DNA of 64,000 nt from Tunturiibacter gelidiferens (GCF_014201335.1 NZ_JACHEB010000004.1:1-64000); one strand, 5' to 3'; shown: positions 1 to 9,832, counted from the first letter of the stretch. Numbers and translations: made by a program. Notes: generated by a model not told the origin, from the sequence alone.

Positions 1-126
1 GGCGACAACATTCAGCTGGAGATCACGCTGCATACGCCAGTCGCGATGGAGAAGGGTCTGCGCTTCGCTATCCGCGAAGGTGGACGCACCGTCGGAGCTG
101 GAACCATCAGCGAGATCATCAAGTAA
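1..126 (+). CDS. tuf: Elongation factor Tu, C-terminal end (partial)
   Basis: Only the last 41 codons are in the window, read in frame 1 and ending with TAA. They match the end of EF-Tu domain 3, with the conserved stretches around [18 protein letters not shown] and [11 protein letters not shown]-Tu delivers aminoacyl-tRNA to the ribosome as a GTP complex. Its position just before rpsJ is the classical str-S10 junction, so this copy is the one linked to the ribosomal cluster. The GTPase domain lies outside the window. Confidence 0.95.
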   Translation, partial: GDNIQLEITLHTPVAMEKGLRFAIREGGRTVGAGTISEIIK

Positions 127-177
127 AGAACGTGCACAGAGAAGTCTTTTCGTTGTTGCTGTTTTGAAAATCGAGGG

Positions 178-210
178 CTGCCGGTACGTGCAGAAGTTCA
201 TGGCCGGCAG
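178..210 (+). promoter_or_regulatory. Stem-loop in the tuf-rpsJ spacer
   Basis: A perfect 7-bp inverted repeat, CTGCCGG / CCGGCAG (178-184 and 204-210), encloses a 19-nt loop 41 nt before the rpsJ start. No U-tract follows, so it is not an ordinary terminator. It sits where S10 operons of other bacteria carry a leader that can respond to L4. That role here is inference from position only. Confidence 0.35.
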
Positions 211-251
211 TTACTCCAAACGATCTTTGAGTAGCGTGAAAGAGACCTAAA

Positions 252-569
252 ATGGCTGGACAGAGAATCAGAATTCGTTTGAAGGCATATGACTACCGCG
301 TGCTGGATACGTCGACCGGCGAGATCGTCGAGACAGCGAAGCGCACCGGAGCTCAGGTTGCGGGTCCCATTCCGCTACCGACCATGAAGAACAAGTACTG
401 CGTTCTTCGCTCGCCCCACGTTGATAAGAAGTCGCGCGAGGCCTTCGAGATTCGTACGCACAAGCGATTGATCGATATCCTCGAGCCGACCCAGCAGACC
501 GTAGATGCGTTGATGAAGCTGGATCTGCCTGCAGGTGTTGACGTCGAGATCAAGACGGTTCAGAAGTAA
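252..569 (+). CDS. rpsJ: 30S ribosomal protein S10
   Basis: The product is 105 residues, the usual S10 length. It begins [19 protein letters not shown] and has the family features GPIPLPT and the central [20 protein letters not shown]10 lies in the 30S head and is also NusE, a transcription antitermination partner of NusB. It is the first gene of the S10 operon. It starts 125 nt after tuf, which is longer than most spacers here and leaves room for a leader. Confidence 0.98.
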   Translation: MAGQRIRIRLKAYDYRVLDTSTGEIVETAKRTGAQVAGPIPLPTMKNKYCVLRSPHVDKKSREAFEIRTHKRLIDILEPTQQTVDALMKLDLPAGVDVEIKTVQK

Positions 570-665
570 GAATCTTTCGGCGAAATGTTTCTGCTTTCGC
601 TTATTAGAAGTATTAACCCGGCAGTGCTGAGCTGAAGTTCAGCATGATGAGGAAAGGAAGCTCCA

Positions 666-1403
666 ATGTCAGTAGTAGGAATTCTCGGAAAAAAAGTCGG
701 CATGACGCAGATCTTCGACGAGCGCGGTGATATTCATCCCGTGACCGTTCTGAAGGCTGGTCCTTGCGTGATCACTCAGCTGAAGACTCTTGCGAAGGAT
801 GGCTATGAAGCCGCGCAGATCGGCTACGTCGACTTCGTCAAGGCCTCCAAGGTCAACAAGGCGATGACCGGTCACTTTGCCAAGTCGGATGTTCCTCCGG
901 TCAGGATGATCCGGGAGGTCGGCCTCGAAGCCGTGAAGACTGTTGAAGGTGAAGAGAAGGTCACGGCCAAGGCTGGCGACCGCATCCTGGTCGATATCTT
1001 CAACGACGAGCGGTTTGTCGACGTGATCGGAACCTCAAAAGGTCGTGGTTTTGCTGGTGTTATTCGTCGCCACGGATTCGGCGGCGGTCCCAAGTCGCAC
1101 GGTCACATGTTCCAGGTGCAGGGTTCGATCGGAGCTTCGTCGTTCCCGTCTCGCGTATTCCCTGGCCAGCGTATGCCAGGCCATATGGGGGATGCGCAGA
1201 TTACGGTTCGCAACCTACGTATTCGTGGGATCGATCTTGATGACAACCTTCTGCTTGTTGAGGGTGCTGTGCCTGGTCCACGTGATGGTTTCGTGCTGAT
1301 CTCGAAGGCTAAGGCTCCGCCGCGTGAGCGTCGTGGATTCGCTGGAGCTGCAACAAAGGACGCTTTGAAGGCTTCCAAGAAGGCAGCACCGAAGAAGAAG
1401 TAA
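666..1403 (+). CDS. rplC: 50S ribosomal protein L3
   Basis: This 245-residue L3 carries the typical start (VVGILGKKVGMTQIF) and the central GFAGVIRRHGFGGGPKSHG region that reaches toward the peptidyl-transferase centre. The last ~20 residues form a lysine/alanine-rich tail ending KKAAPKKK, beyond the usual L3 end. L3 helps to start 50S assembly. An AGGAAAG-like ribosome binding site lies just before the ATG. Confidence 0.98.
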   Translation: MSVVGILGKKVGMTQIFDERGDIHPVTVLKAGPCVITQLKTLAKDGYEAAQIGYVDFVKASKVNKAMTGHFAKSDVPPVRMIREVGLEAVKTVEGEEKVTAKAGDRILVDIFNDERFVDVIGTSKGRGFAGVIRRHGFGGGPKSHGHMFQVQGSIGASSFPSRVFPGQRMPGHMGDAQITVRNLRIRGIDLDDNLLLVEGAVPGPRDGFVLISKAKAPPRERRGFAGAATKDALKASKKAAPKKK

Positions 1404-1498
1404 AGAGAAAAGCAAGAGAAGTCTTTTTGGTTGTAAAGCTTTTTTTAAACAAAGTTTTTGCTCGCCGCATCGATGGCGAGCGCAAAGAGAGAAGAACG

Positions 1499-2176
1499 AT
1501 GGCAAACATCAACGTAGTAAATCTCGCTGGAGCCAAGGTCGGAGAGTTCGAACTCGTCGACGAGGTCTTCGCGGCAGAGATCAACGATGGGCTTCTTTGG
1601 GAGTCGGTCAAGCACTATCGTGCCGCTCTTCGACAGGGAACCGCAGCCACCAAGAACCGCAATCAGGTTTCCGGTGCGGGTAAGAAGCTTTGGAAGCAGA
1701 AGGGAACCGGGCGCGCACGTGTCGGTTCGATCCGCACCCCGCTTTGGCGTGGTGGTGGTACGGTCCATGGACCGAAGCCGCGCAGCTACGAGTACGCCTT
1801 CCCGCAGAAGAAGCTGATGGGCGCTCTCCGATCCGCGATCTCCGCGAAGATCAACGATGGCAAGTTCACCATCGTCGACTCGTTCGAGGTTGCCGAAGCG
1901 AAGACCAAGCACTTCCGCACCGCGCTGAACAAGCTCGAAGCAGGCAAGACGACTCTGTTGGTTGAGAGCAGCCGCAAGCTTGACGAGAAACTCTATCTTG
2001 GCTCGCGCAATCTGGCTGGCGTGGAGTTGGTTCTCAGCTCCGAGGTTCATCCCTACGATCTGCTCCGTTACGAGCACGCTGTGTTCTCGAAGGACGCCAT
2101 CGAGGCTCTTCAGGAGACTCTCAAGAAGTTTGTATCGAAGCGCAGCAAAGCCGCCGCGCAGAAGGAGGTTGCGTAA
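1499..2176 (+). CDS. rplD: 50S ribosomal protein L4
   Basis: I start this gene at ATG 1499 (225 residues, MANINVVNLAGAKVGEFEL), because the longer in-frame reading from 1427 adds sequence unlike any L4. The loop motif KKLWKQKGTGRARVGS and the following TPLWRGGGTVHGPKPR are the L4 extension that lines the exit tunnel. In many bacteria L4 also represses its own operon. The stop codon directly abuts the ATG of rplW, so the two genes are probably coupled in translation. Confidence 0.97.
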   Translation: MANINVVNLAGAKVGEFELVDEVFAAEINDGLLWESVKHYRAALRQGTAATKNRNQVSGAGKKLWKQKGTGRARVGSIRTPLWRGGGTVHGPKPRSYEYAFPQKKLMGALRSAISAKINDGKFTIVDSFEVAEAKTKHFRTALNKLEAGKTTLLVESSRKLDEKLYLGSRNLAGVELVLSSEVHPYDLLRYEHAVFSKDAIEALQETLKKFVSKRSKAAAQKEVA

Positions 2177-2470
2177 ATGCCAACCCTCTATACAGTCATT
2201 CGCCGCCCCCTCATTACCGAGAAGGGCATGACCGTCAAGGAGACGCAGAACACTCTGGTGTTTGAAGTCGCATTGAAGGCCACCAAGACCGAAGTCAAGC
2301 AAGCTGTTGAAACACTCTTCAAGGTCAAAGTTACTGGTGTTCGTACCTCGACCGTTGAGGGCAAGGAGCGCCGCCGGGGTAAATTTGCCGGTTTTCGCCC
2401 CGATTGGAAGAAGGCTTACGTTCGCTTGAAAGATGGCGAGAAGATGCCGGAGTACCTCAACAGTCTCTAA
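2177..2470 (+). CDS. rplW: 50S ribosomal protein L23
   Basis: The product is 97 residues and opens with the conserved RRPLITEKGM motif. It ends with the GRRRGKFAGFRPDWKKAYVRL type of extension and beta-strand. L23 sits at the tunnel exit and is the docking site for trigger factor and SRP. The start codon immediately follows the rplD stop with no spacer. Confidence 0.97.
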   Translation: MPTLYTVIRRPLITEKGMTVKETQNTLVFEVALKATKTEVKQAVETLFKVKVTGVRTSTVEGKERRRGKFAGFRPDWKKAYVRLKDGEKMPEYLNSL

Positions 2471-2552
2471 GCGCGAGTTTGTTTCGCAGCAACAGAATTC
2501 AGGACCGAAGCGCAGCTAAGCGATTAGCAGCGCGGGCAAGGGAATAAAGACG

Positions 2553-3377
<825 letters not shown>

Positions 3378-3503
3378 AACAACGGCTTTTCAGCAAATGT
3401 ATTTGTTCTAGTTTTGGTTCCGCAGCAAAGGGCAACACCAAGTCTCGCAAACAAGAGATTCGTCGTATCCAGCATCGCAACAAGAAAGTCGGAGCTTAGC
3501 AAA

Positions 3504-3791
3504 ATGTCACGTTCAGCAAAAAAAGGTCCTTTCATTGACGATCACCTCATGAAGAAGATTGTGGGGATGAACCAGGTCAATGACAAGAAGGTACTGCGCA
3601 CTTGGTCGCGCCGGTCCACGATTCACCCGGACTTCGTCGGTCACACCATTGCCGTGCACAACGGTCGCAAGTTCATTCCGGTGTACGTGACGGAGAACAT
3701 GGTGGGCCATAAGCTCGGAGAGTTTTCGGCAACCCGCACCTTCAAGGGCCACTCCGCGCGTGCGGCTGAGACCTCCGCGAAGCCCAAATAA
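3504..3791 (+). CDS. rpsS: 30S ribosomal protein S19
   Basis: I choose ATG 3504 (95 residues, [18 protein letters not shown]), the normal S19 start and length. An upstream in-frame start at 3414 adds 30 residues with no S19 likeness. The core motifs [23 protein letters not shown] and [16 protein letters not shown] are intact. S19 pairs with S13 in the 30S head. Confidence 0.97.
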   Translation: MSRSAKKGPFIDDHLMKKIVGMNQVNDKKVLRTWSRRSTIHPDFVGHTIAVHNGRKFIPVYVTENMVGHKLGEFSATRTFKGHSARAAETSAKPK

Positions 3792-3882
3792 ATCTGGGCT
3801 GATCGTTTGCAGTTAGGTAAGACCGCGAGCCCGCGGCAACGGTTGTCGGGCAGCGAAGCAGAAGTTTTGAAGGACGAAGATT

Positions 3883-4407
3883 ATGGCTAAGGCAGCAGAA
3901 AAAATCAGAGAGTTCCGCGCAGAAGCTAAGTTTCAGCGCACCAGCCCGCAGAAGGCGAAGCTTGTCCTTGATCTGATCAAGGGACTACGCGTCGAGCAGG
4001 CGCTCAATACCGTTCACTTCAGCACCAAGCGAATGGCGCCCGTGGTTGAGAAGGTTCTGCGTTCGGCGATTCAGAACGCGACTTACGTCTCGCAGGAGCA
4101 GGGGCTCGATGTAGACGTCGATAACCTCTACGTCCGTACCGCGATTGCGAACGAAGGTCCGCGCATGAAGCGTATCCGCCCTGCCCCAATGGGCCGCGCG
4201 TTCCGCTACCAACGCAGACTCGCACACATCATCGTGACGGTTGCGGAGAAGAAGTCGGCCACTGCGATCAGCGCAGCTGCTGATGCAACTCCGACTCCGG
4301 CAGCTAAGAAGGGCACCAAGAAGGCAGCCACCAAGACCGCGGCGAAGAAGCCCGCAGCCAAGAAGGCAGCCGCCAAGAAGCCAGCAACGAAAAAGGCCGC
4401 GAAGTAA
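3883..4407 (+). CDS. rplV: 50S ribosomal protein L22 with a histone-like C-terminal tail
   Basis: Residues 1-120 are a normal L22, with the tunnel beta-hairpin and the PRMKRIRPAPMGRAFR segment. L22 is usually about 110-115 residues, but this one is 174. The extra ~50 residues are almost only Ala, Lys, Pro and Thr, in repeated units such as KKPAAKKAAAKK, like the tails of histone-H1-like proteins. The DNA of the tail is an imperfect tandem repeat of about 12-15 nt units, which suggests growth by replication slippage. The core function should be unchanged. Confidence 0.96.
   Translation: MAKAAEKIREFRAEAKFQRTSPQKAKLVLDLIKGLRVEQALNTVHFSTKRMAPVVEKVLRSAIQNATYVSQEQGLDVDVDNLYVRTAIANEGPRMKRIRPAPMGRAFRYQRRLAHIIVTVAEKKSATAISAAADATPTPAAKKGTKKAATKTAAKKPAAKKAAAKKPATKKAAK
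4306..4404 (+). repeat. Imperfect tandem repeats coding the Ala/Lys tail of L22
   Basis: The stretch is built from variants of AAGAAGGCAGCC and AAGAAGCCCGCA, always in the rplV reading frame, coding KKAA/KKPA units. Repeat number is likely to vary between related strains. It ends at the rplV stop codon. Confidence 0.7.
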
Positions 4408-4485
4408 GCGGGTTTCTTGTAAACTTAAAGTTTTGCACTACCGCCTACCGGCTCAACCGGAGAGGGCACGGAGTAAAGGGAAGCT

Positions 4486-5160
4486 ATGGGACAGAAAGTC
4501 CATCCGTATGGGTTGCGCCTCGGCATCAACAAGCCGTGGAAGTCACGCTGGTTCGTGGAACGCGGCTATGACAAGCTGTTGGTCGAAGACGTCAAGCTGA
4601 AGGCTGAGCTGCGCGAGAAGCTGAAGGCTGCCGGTGTCAGCTCGGTTGAAGTCGAGCGACCAGGCAATAAGCTGCGCCTGATCATCCGCACTGCGCGTCC
4701 GGGCATCATCATCGGCCGCAAGGGCGCCGAGATCGACAAGCTCAAGGCCGATATTCAGAAGCGCACCAGTCGCGAGGTCTTCATCGACATTCTCGAGGTC
4801 AACAAGCCAGAGCTCGATGCTCAGCTGGTTGCCGAGAACATCGCGTTGCAGCTCGAGAAGCGCGTTAGCTTCCGTCGTGCGATGCGTAAGTCGGTTGACT
4901 CGGCGCTCCGCTTCGGTTGCAAGGGTATCAAGGTCCGCGTCTCCGGTCGTCTGAACGGAAACGAGATCGCCCGCTCCGAGTGGTATCTCCAGGGTCGTCT
5001 GCCGCTGCACACGCTGCGCGCTGACATCGACTACGGTTTTGCCGAAGCGCACACCACCTACGGCATCATCGGCGTCAAGACCTGGGTCTATCGCGGCGAT
5101 ATCTACGAGCAGAAGAAGCGTCGCGACCAGGGTGTTACGACTGGCGCATTCGCAAGCTAA
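4486..5160 (+). CDS. rpsC: 30S ribosomal protein S3
   Basis: The product is 224 residues with the N-terminal [14 protein letters not shown] signature, a KH RNA-binding domain ([13 protein letters not shown], near residue 77) and the C-terminal S3 domain ([31 protein letters not shown]). S3 forms part of the mRNA entry channel and helps ribosomal helicase activity. The spacer to rplV is 78 nt. Confidence 0.98.
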   Translation: MGQKVHPYGLRLGINKPWKSRWFVERGYDKLLVEDVKLKAELREKLKAAGVSSVEVERPGNKLRLIIRTARPGIIIGRKGAEIDKLKADIQKRTSREVFIDILEVNKPELDAQLVAENIALQLEKRVSFRRAMRKSVDSALRFGCKGIKVRVSGRLNGNEIARSEWYLQGRLPLHTLRADIDYGFAEAHTTYGIIGVKTWVYRGDIYEQKKRRDQGVTTGAFAS

Positions 5161-5233
5161 GTGTTTCCCGGCCTGGCCGGAGTTTCCGGGGAGCGTGTTG
5201 AACGTATCCCTGAAAGAGTGAAGAGGGTTTCTT

Positions 5234-5668
5234 ATGTTGATGCCAAAGAAGGTTAAGTTCCGCAAGCAGCAGCGCGGACGAATGAAGGGCAAAGCGTGGC
5301 GCGGCTCCGATCTCTCCTTCGGCGACTTCGGCCTGAAGGTGATGGAGTGCGGTTACATCACCGACCGCCAGATCGAAGCCAGCCGTATCGCGATGACACG
5401 TTTCATCAAGCGTGGCGGCAAGGTTTGGCTCCGTCTGTTCCCGGATAAGCCGATCACCAAGAAGCCTGCTGAAACCCGTATGGGTAAAGGTAAGGGCGCT
5501 CCGGATCACTGGGTTTGCGTTGTTCGTCCGGGCCGCATCCTGTTCGAGATGGAAGGCGTCACTCCGGAACTAGCCAAAGAGGCGATGCGTCTCGCGGCTC
5601 ACAAGCTTCCGCTCAAGACCAGCTTCGTACAGCGCCACGATGTGAAGGCGACGGTTGTCGCTAAGTAG
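5234..5668 (+). CDS. rplP: 50S ribosomal protein L16
   Basis: The product is 144 residues, starting [20 protein letters not shown] second ATG two codons downstream (5240) is possible, but the MLxPKK form is usual for L16. Conserved features include GxFGLKxME-like sequence, the AARIAMTR-like stretch ([17 protein letters not shown]) and RMGKGKG. L16 organises the A-site region of the 50S subunit. Confidence 0.97.
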   Translation: MLMPKKVKFRKQQRGRMKGKAWRGSDLSFGDFGLKVMECGYITDRQIEASRIAMTRFIKRGGKVWLRLFPDKPITKKPAETRMGKGKGAPDHWVCVVRPGRILFEMEGVTPELAKEAMRLAAHKLPLKTSFVQRHDVKATVVAK

Positions 5669-5693
5669 CTTTTAGTAGTGAAGGAAAAAGACA

Positions 5694-5969
5694 ATGGAAT
5701 TCGAAAAGATTAGCAATCTCAGTGACGAAGAGCTCAAGAGCGAGCAGGCCAAGGCCGGCGAGCAGCTCTTCCGCATCCGCTTCCAGAAGAGCCTCGGCAA
5801 TAACGAAGGCATCAAGAAGCTGCGGACGCTCAAACTGGACATCGCCCGCATCAAGACCGTCGAACGGCAGCGCACTCTGGCTGCCGAAAAGGCCGCTAAC
5901 CCCGTCGTCGCCAACGTTGCGCCGGCCAAGAGCACTCGCACCGCCCGCAAGAAAGCGAAGAAGGACTAA
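5694..5969 (+). CDS. rpmC: 50S ribosomal protein L29
   Basis: The first ~65 residues are the two-helix L29 fold ([18 protein letters not shown], then [28 protein letters not shown]). At 91 residues it is about 25 longer than usual, with a basic/alanine tail ending [11 protein letters not shown]29 sits next to L23 at the tunnel exit. A good ribosome binding site (GAAGGAAAAAG) precedes the ATG, and the gene lies 2 nt before rpsQ. Confidence 0.95.
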   Translation: MEFEKISNLSDEELKSEQAKAGEQLFRIRFQKSLGNNEGIKKLRTLKLDIARIKTVERQRTLAAEKAANPVVANVAPAKSTRTARKKAKKD

Positions 5970-5971
5970 TC

Positions 5972-6316
5972 ATGGCAGATACAACCAACACGGCAGCCGC
6001 AACTCCCGAAGCTCAGACCTCGCGTCGCAATGAGAAGGTGGGTCTGGTCGTCTCGACCAAGATGCAGAAGACGATCGTCGTCGAGATCGAGATGCGCAAG
6101 GCGCACCCCAAGTACAAGCGCGTGATGAAGTCGAACAAGAAGTTCTACGCGCATGACGAGCAGAACTCGGCACGCGTCGGCGACGTTGTTCGCATCCGCG
6201 AGGCGCGTCCTCTGTCCAAGCTGAAGCGCTGGTCTCTCGAGGAGATCGTTCGCCGCTCTTCGCTTGCGCTGGCGGAAGAAAAGTCTGCGGCCGCTGTCGC
6301 TGCCGAAGCTAAGTAA
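5972..6316 (+). CDS. rpsQ: 30S ribosomal protein S17
   Basis: S17 is an OB-fold protein that binds the 5' domain of 16S rRNA. The core here runs from about residue 21 ([20 protein letters not shown]) to residue 95. The protein is 114 residues against the usual 85, with an N-terminal Thr/Ala-rich extension and an alanine-rich end. An internal start would give a shorter form, but the ATG 2 nt after rpmC has better spacing. Confidence 0.95.
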   Translation: MADTTNTAAATPEAQTSRRNEKVGLVVSTKMQKTIVVEIEMRKAHPKYKRVMKSNKKFYAHDEQNSARVGDVVRIREARPLSKLKRWSLEEIVRRSSLALAEEKSAAAVAAEAK

Positions 6317-6396
6317 CTTTTAGCGTTTATTGAAGTTCAAGCCTGGGGCATGAGCCCCCGGCCGTGTCACCGCAGTAGATAGCCAGGAGAAGAACG

Positions 6397-6768
6397 ATGT
6401 CAGTACAAATGAGAACAATGCTTGACGTAGCCGACAACTCCGGCGCGCGCAAGTTGCAGGTGATCCTGCCCCTCGGTGGTGGTCTCGGCAAGAAGGCAGG
6501 CCTCGGCGACGTCGTCACCGCAGCTGTCAAAGAAGCCTCTCCCGATGGCACCGTCAAGAAGGGTAAGGTCGTCAAGGCGGTGATCGTCCGGACGCGCAAG
6601 GAGTATCGCCGGCGCGATGGGACGTACATCCGCTTCGACCAGAACGCCGCTGTCGTCATCAATGATGCCAACGAGCCTGTCGGAACCCGCGTATTTGGAC
6701 CCGTAGCCCGTGAGCTTCGCGAGAAGAAGTTCCTCAAGATAGTCTCGCTCGCGCCAGAAGTCATCTAG
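6397..6768 (+). CDS. rplN: 50S ribosomal protein L14
   Basis: The length of 123 residues is standard. Signature features are [21 protein letters not shown] at the start and the C-terminal [25 protein letters not shown]14 forms intersubunit bridge B8 and binds the silencing factor RsfS in other bacteria. AGGAGAAGAACG precedes the ATG. Confidence 0.98.
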   Translation: MSVQMRTMLDVADNSGARKLQVILPLGGGLGKKAGLGDVVTAAVKEASPDGTVKKGKVVKAVIVRTRKEYRRRDGTYIRFDQNAAVVINDANEPVGTRVFGPVARELREKKFLKIVSLAPEVI

Positions 6769-6836
6769 TCAATTTCTATTTTTCTATCGGAGTCCGACTC
6801 CGTGGTTTCACGATCGTCGAGGAAGAGAGAAGAGTT

Positions 6837-7166
6837 ATGGCAGGCATCAAGATCAAGCGGAATGACAAGGTCGAAGTAATCGCAGGCAAGGACAAGGGCA
6901 AGCAGGGCCGCGTTCTTCGTGTCATCGCTGAAAAGAATCGTGTCCTGGTTGAGGGCGTCATGATGGTGAAGAAGCACGTGAAGCCAAACCCCCAGCGCAA
7001 CATCAAGGGTGGTATCGCGGAGCAGGAGGCCACCATTCACATCTCGAACGTCATGCTGCTCGATGGCGATGGCAAGAAGACCCGCGTCGGATCGCGTTTC
7101 GAGGGTGACACGAAGGTTCGTTTCTCAAAGACCAGCGGCGCAACGATCGCAGAGAAGAAGAAATAA
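6837..7166 (+). CDS. rplX: 50S ribosomal protein L24
   Basis: This 109-residue protein opens with the KOW motif (IKRNDKVEVIAGKDKGKQGRVL), followed by KKHVKPNPQRNIKGGI. L24 is an early assembly initiator on 23S rRNA. The spacer to rplN is 68 nt, and 114 nt follow before rplE. Confidence 0.97.
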   Translation: MAGIKIKRNDKVEVIAGKDKGKQGRVLRVIAEKNRVLVEGVMMVKKHVKPNPQRNIKGGIAEQEATIHISNVMLLDGDGKKTRVGSRFEGDTKVRFSKTSGATIAEKKK

Positions 7167-7280
7167 GCAAAGTTTGTTTCATGTAGCAGCAGTTCAAATC
7201 CTGTAACAACGGTTCACCCCACGCATCGGTACACGGGCTCCAACCCAACCCGGAAATCGTGGAGAAAGCGAAGAAAAATC

Positions 7281-7829
7281 ATGGCAGCACGTCTGAAACA
7301 GAAGTACGAGAACGAGATCAAGCAGGCGTTGGGCAAAGAGCTCAACATCACCAACGCCATGGCGATCCCGAAGCTCGAGAAGATCGTCATCAACATGGGT
7401 CTCGGCGAAGCCACCCAGAACGTCAAGATCATGGATCCCCTAGTGGCCGATCTCGCCTCCATCGCTGGCCAGAAGCCTGTGACGACCAAGGCGAAGAAGT
7501 CCATCGCCGCCTTCAAGGTGCGCGAGGGCATGCCGATTGGTGCGATGGTCACCCTTCGCGGCGATACGATGTACGAATTTCTTGACCGCCTCATCTCGAT
7601 CGCTCTTCCCCGCGTCCGCGACTTCCGCGGCGTTTCTTCGAAGAGCTTCGATGGCCGCGGCAACTACACCCTTGGCCTCCGCGATCAGCTGATCTTCGCT
7701 GAGATCGACTACGCCAAGGTCGACAAATTGAAGGGTATGAACGTCACCATCGTCACGACGGCGAAGGACGACAACGGTGCCCGCGCCCTGCTGAAGAGCT
7801 TTGGTATGCCCTTCCGCGTTGGAGCATAG
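7281..7829 (+). CDS. rplE: 50S ribosomal protein L5
   Basis: L5 of 182 residues with the normal features [38 protein letters not shown] and the C-terminal [28 protein letters not shown]. It binds 5S rRNA and contacts S13 in the 30S head (bridge B1b). In E. coli the spc mRNA is regulated by S8 near the L5 start. I see no obvious copy of that site in the 114-nt spacer. Confidence 0.98.
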   Translation: MAARLKQKYENEIKQALGKELNITNAMAIPKLEKIVINMGLGEATQNVKIMDPLVADLASIAGQKPVTTKAKKSIAAFKVREGMPIGAMVTLRGDTMYEFLDRLISIALPRVRDFRGVSSKSFDGRGNYTLGLRDQLIFAEIDYAKVDKLKGMNVTIVTTAKDDNGARALLKSFGMPFRVGA

Positions 7830-7890
7830 TTCACGAAGCCAGGCCCACGGGCCTCGAACAGATTTGCACAAAAGATAGAGAGCAAAACAC

Positions 7891-8076
7891 ATGGCAACTA
7901 CAGCAAAGCGCGTCAAAGACGCAAGGAAACCGAAGTTCAAGTCTCGCCAGCACAACCGCTGCCAGCTCTGCGGTCGTCCTCGCGCGTTCCTTCGCAAGTT
8001 CGGCGTATGCCGTCTCTGCTTCCGTTCGCTCGCCCTCAAGGGAGAAATTCCGGGCGTTGTGAAGTCGAGCTGGTAG
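7891..8076 (+). CDS. rpsN: 30S ribosomal protein S14, zinc-binding short form
   Basis: The product is 61 residues with two CxxC pairs (CQLC and CRLC, residues ~27-43), so it is the short zinc-containing type Z form. The end [12 protein letters not shown] is typical. S14 is a late-assembling protein of the 30S head. No zinc-free paralogue appears in this window. Confidence 0.97.
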   Translation: MATTAKRVKDARKPKFKSRQHNRCQLCGRPRAFLRKFGVCRLCFRSLALKGEIPGVVKSSW

Positions 8077-8238
8077 AATAAAAGAATTCGTGTGCGGCCT
8101 AAGTCGCGCACTTACTCCAGAGACCTCATCAGGGCGTCAGCTTATGGTGCAGAAGTCTGGACGTATCACCCGAAACAGACATTCCCGCTGGTTCTTGCGA
8201 GAGACACTCGTGAGCGAACGGGGGATGAAGGAGAATGA

Positions 8239-8637
8239 ATGAACCTCACCGATCCAGTAGCAGACTTTTTGACTCGCATCCGTAACTCCATCCGTGCGCG
8301 TCACCAGAAACTCGACGTCCCCGCATCCAAGCTCAAGGCCGAGATTGCCCGCATCCTCAAGGAAGAGGGCTATATCGCGAACTACAAGCCGACCGAAGAG
8401 AATGGCATGAAGGTTCTTCGCGTTTACTTGAAATACGGCCCGAACAACGAGGCTGTTATCCGCGATCTGCAGCGTGTGTCCCGTCCCGGTTGCCGTGTGT
8501 ACCTCGGCCGTGACGAGATCCGTCGCGTTCAGGGTGGTCTTGGTATCTCCATCATGACGACCCCTAAGGGCGTTATGACAGGTCGTCAGGCGCGTCGCGA
8601 AGGTGTTGGCGGCGAGATCCTCTGCGAAGTTTGGTAG
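8239..8637 (+). CDS. rpsH: 30S ribosomal protein S8
   Basis: S8 of 132 residues: NLTDPVADFLTRIRNS at the start and GLGISIMTTPKGVMTGRQARREGVGGEILCEVW at the end, with the usual RNA-contact STxxG-like region (here TTPKG). It binds the central domain of 16S rRNA and represses the spc operon in E. coli. AAGGAGA precedes the ATG. The 162-nt spacer from rpsN is one of the longest in the cluster and has only a weak stem (8090-8111). Confidence 0.97.
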   Translation: MNLTDPVADFLTRIRNSIRARHQKLDVPASKLKAEIARILKEEGYIANYKPTEENGMKVLRVYLKYGPNNEAVIRDLQRVSRPGCRVYLGRDEIRRVQGGLGISIMTTPKGVMTGRQARREGVGGEILCEVW

Positions 8638-8753
8638 TTCAGAATTAGCTTTCGTCATCTTTGCGATGGCAAGATAGAAAAGTTTTATCGGCTGCAGTGG
8701 AACGATCAGCATGAAGTGCTATCGCGACTCGCAAGCCACAAAAGGGATTTGTT

Positions 8754-9299
8754 ATGTCACGTATTGGTAAGAAGCCGATCGCTCTACCCGCCGGCGTCAA
8801 GTACACGGTCAGCGAAAACGGCAACACCGTCCTGGTTGAAGGCCCCAAGGGCAAGGTTACTGCGATGCTGCCTGGCGGCATCACTCTCGTTCAGAAGGAT
8901 GGTCACCTGGTTACGGAGCGTCAGACCGATAAGCAGGCTGCATTTCATGGACTCGCCCGCGCATTGGTTTTCAATGCAGTCACCGGTGTTACCACAGGTT
9001 GGACGAAGGATATCGACATCGTCGGTATCGGATACCGCGCTGAGTTGAAGGGCAAGAACATGGTGGTCTTCACCTTGGGCTACTCTCACCCCATCGAGTT
9101 TCCGCTCCCGACTGGCATTTCGGTTGAAATCGATGCGAAGCAGACGCACCTCACTGTCTCCGGCATCGATAGGCAGAAGGTAGGTCAAATTGCTGCCGAC
9201 ATGCGTTCCCTCCGCAAGCCCGACCCTTACAAGAACAAGGGCGTCCGCTACACCGGCGAGAAGCTGAAGAAGAAGGTCGGAAAGACCGGAGCCAAGTAG
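8754..9299 (+). CDS. rplF: 50S ribosomal protein L6
   Basis: The product is 181 residues with two tandem L6 folds. [18 protein letters not shown] opens the protein and the conserved [26 protein letters not shown] closes it. L6 lies near the factor-binding site and the sarcin-ricin loop. A strong stem-loop begins 6 nt after its stop codon. Confidence 0.98.
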   Translation: MSRIGKKPIALPAGVKYTVSENGNTVLVEGPKGKVTAMLPGGITLVQKDGHLVTERQTDKQAAFHGLARALVFNAVTGVTTGWTKDIDIVGIGYRAELKGKNMVVFTLGYSHPIEFPLPTGISVEIDAKQTHLTVSGIDRQKVGQIAADMRSLRKPDPYKNKGVRYTGEKLKKKVGKTGAK

Positions 9300-9304
9300 T
9301 CTGC

Positions 9305-9347
9305 GCTGCATGAGGAGTGAGCTGTGATAATTCACTCCTTATGCAGC
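9305..9347 (+). promoter_or_regulatory. Strong intra-operon stem-loop between rplF and rplR
   Basis: Arms 9305-9320 and 9332-9347 form a 16-bp stem with one G-U pair and an 11-nt loop. The right arm reads TCACTCCTTATGCAGC. No run of T follows, so intrinsic termination is unlikely. Its position right after a stop codon suits mRNA processing, 3'-end protection or partial attenuation, which I infer from structure alone. Confidence 0.7.
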
Positions 9348-9418
9348 CACCTAACATTAGTTTCAACAACCGAACGTCCTCAGTACTCTGGGTACGCTAT
9401 TAGGAAGGAAAGTCAATC

Positions 9419-9784
9419 ATGATTAATCCACGTCAGCGCAATGTGATCCGCCAGCGCGTTCACACCCGCATCCGCGAGAAGATGTCAGGTACCGCCGAGC
9501 GTCCGCGCCTCAACGTTTATCGCTCGCTCAACCACATCTACACGCAGCTCATTGATGATCTCAACGGAGTTACGATCGCCTCTGCCTCTTCCATGGGGAA
9601 GAAGACCGAAGAGAAGAAGTATGGTGGCAACATTGTCGCGGCTGCTGAAGTCGGCAAGCTGATCGCCGAGCGCGCCAAGGAAAAGGGCATCAAGAAGATT
9701 GTGTTTGACCGCGGTGGCTACCTGTATCACGGCCGCGTGAAGGCCCTCGCCGATGCAGCCCGTGAAGCGGGTCTCGATTTCTAA
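9419..9784 (+). CDS. rplR: 50S ribosomal protein L18
   Basis: L18 of 121 residues, with [20 protein letters not shown] and the C-terminal [27 protein letters not shown]. It binds 5S rRNA with L5. The gene follows a 119-nt spacer containing a strong hairpin, so its translation or mRNA stability may be set apart from rplF. GGAAGGAAAG precedes the ATG. Confidence 0.98.
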   Translation: MINPRQRNVIRQRVHTRIREKMSGTAERPRLNVYRSLNHIYTQLIDDLNGVTIASASSMGKKTEEKKYGGNIVAAAEVGKLIAERAKEKGIKKIVFDRGGYLYHGRVKALADAAREAGLDF

Positions 9785-9832
9785 GGTTCCCACGGCGCCC
9801 TGATTGGCCGCCAGAAAGCTGGATAAGACATT

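Noticed and set aside
1445..2302. Long minus-strand reading opposite rplD
   Set aside because: It lies across a conserved ribosomal protein gene and has no recognisable product. It arises from high GC in third codon positions.
4306..4404. CRISPR-like or satellite repeat in rplV
   Set aside because: The repeats are in-frame Lys/Ala codons, without spacers of constant length.
4543..5292. 249-codon minus-strand reading opposite rpsC
   Set aside because: Shadow of rpsC with no family likeness and no ribosome binding site.
7185..7210. Sequence like a tRNA T-loop (GTTCAAATCC) between rplX and rplE
   Set aside because: The flanking stem does not pair and no acceptor, D or anticodon arm can be drawn.
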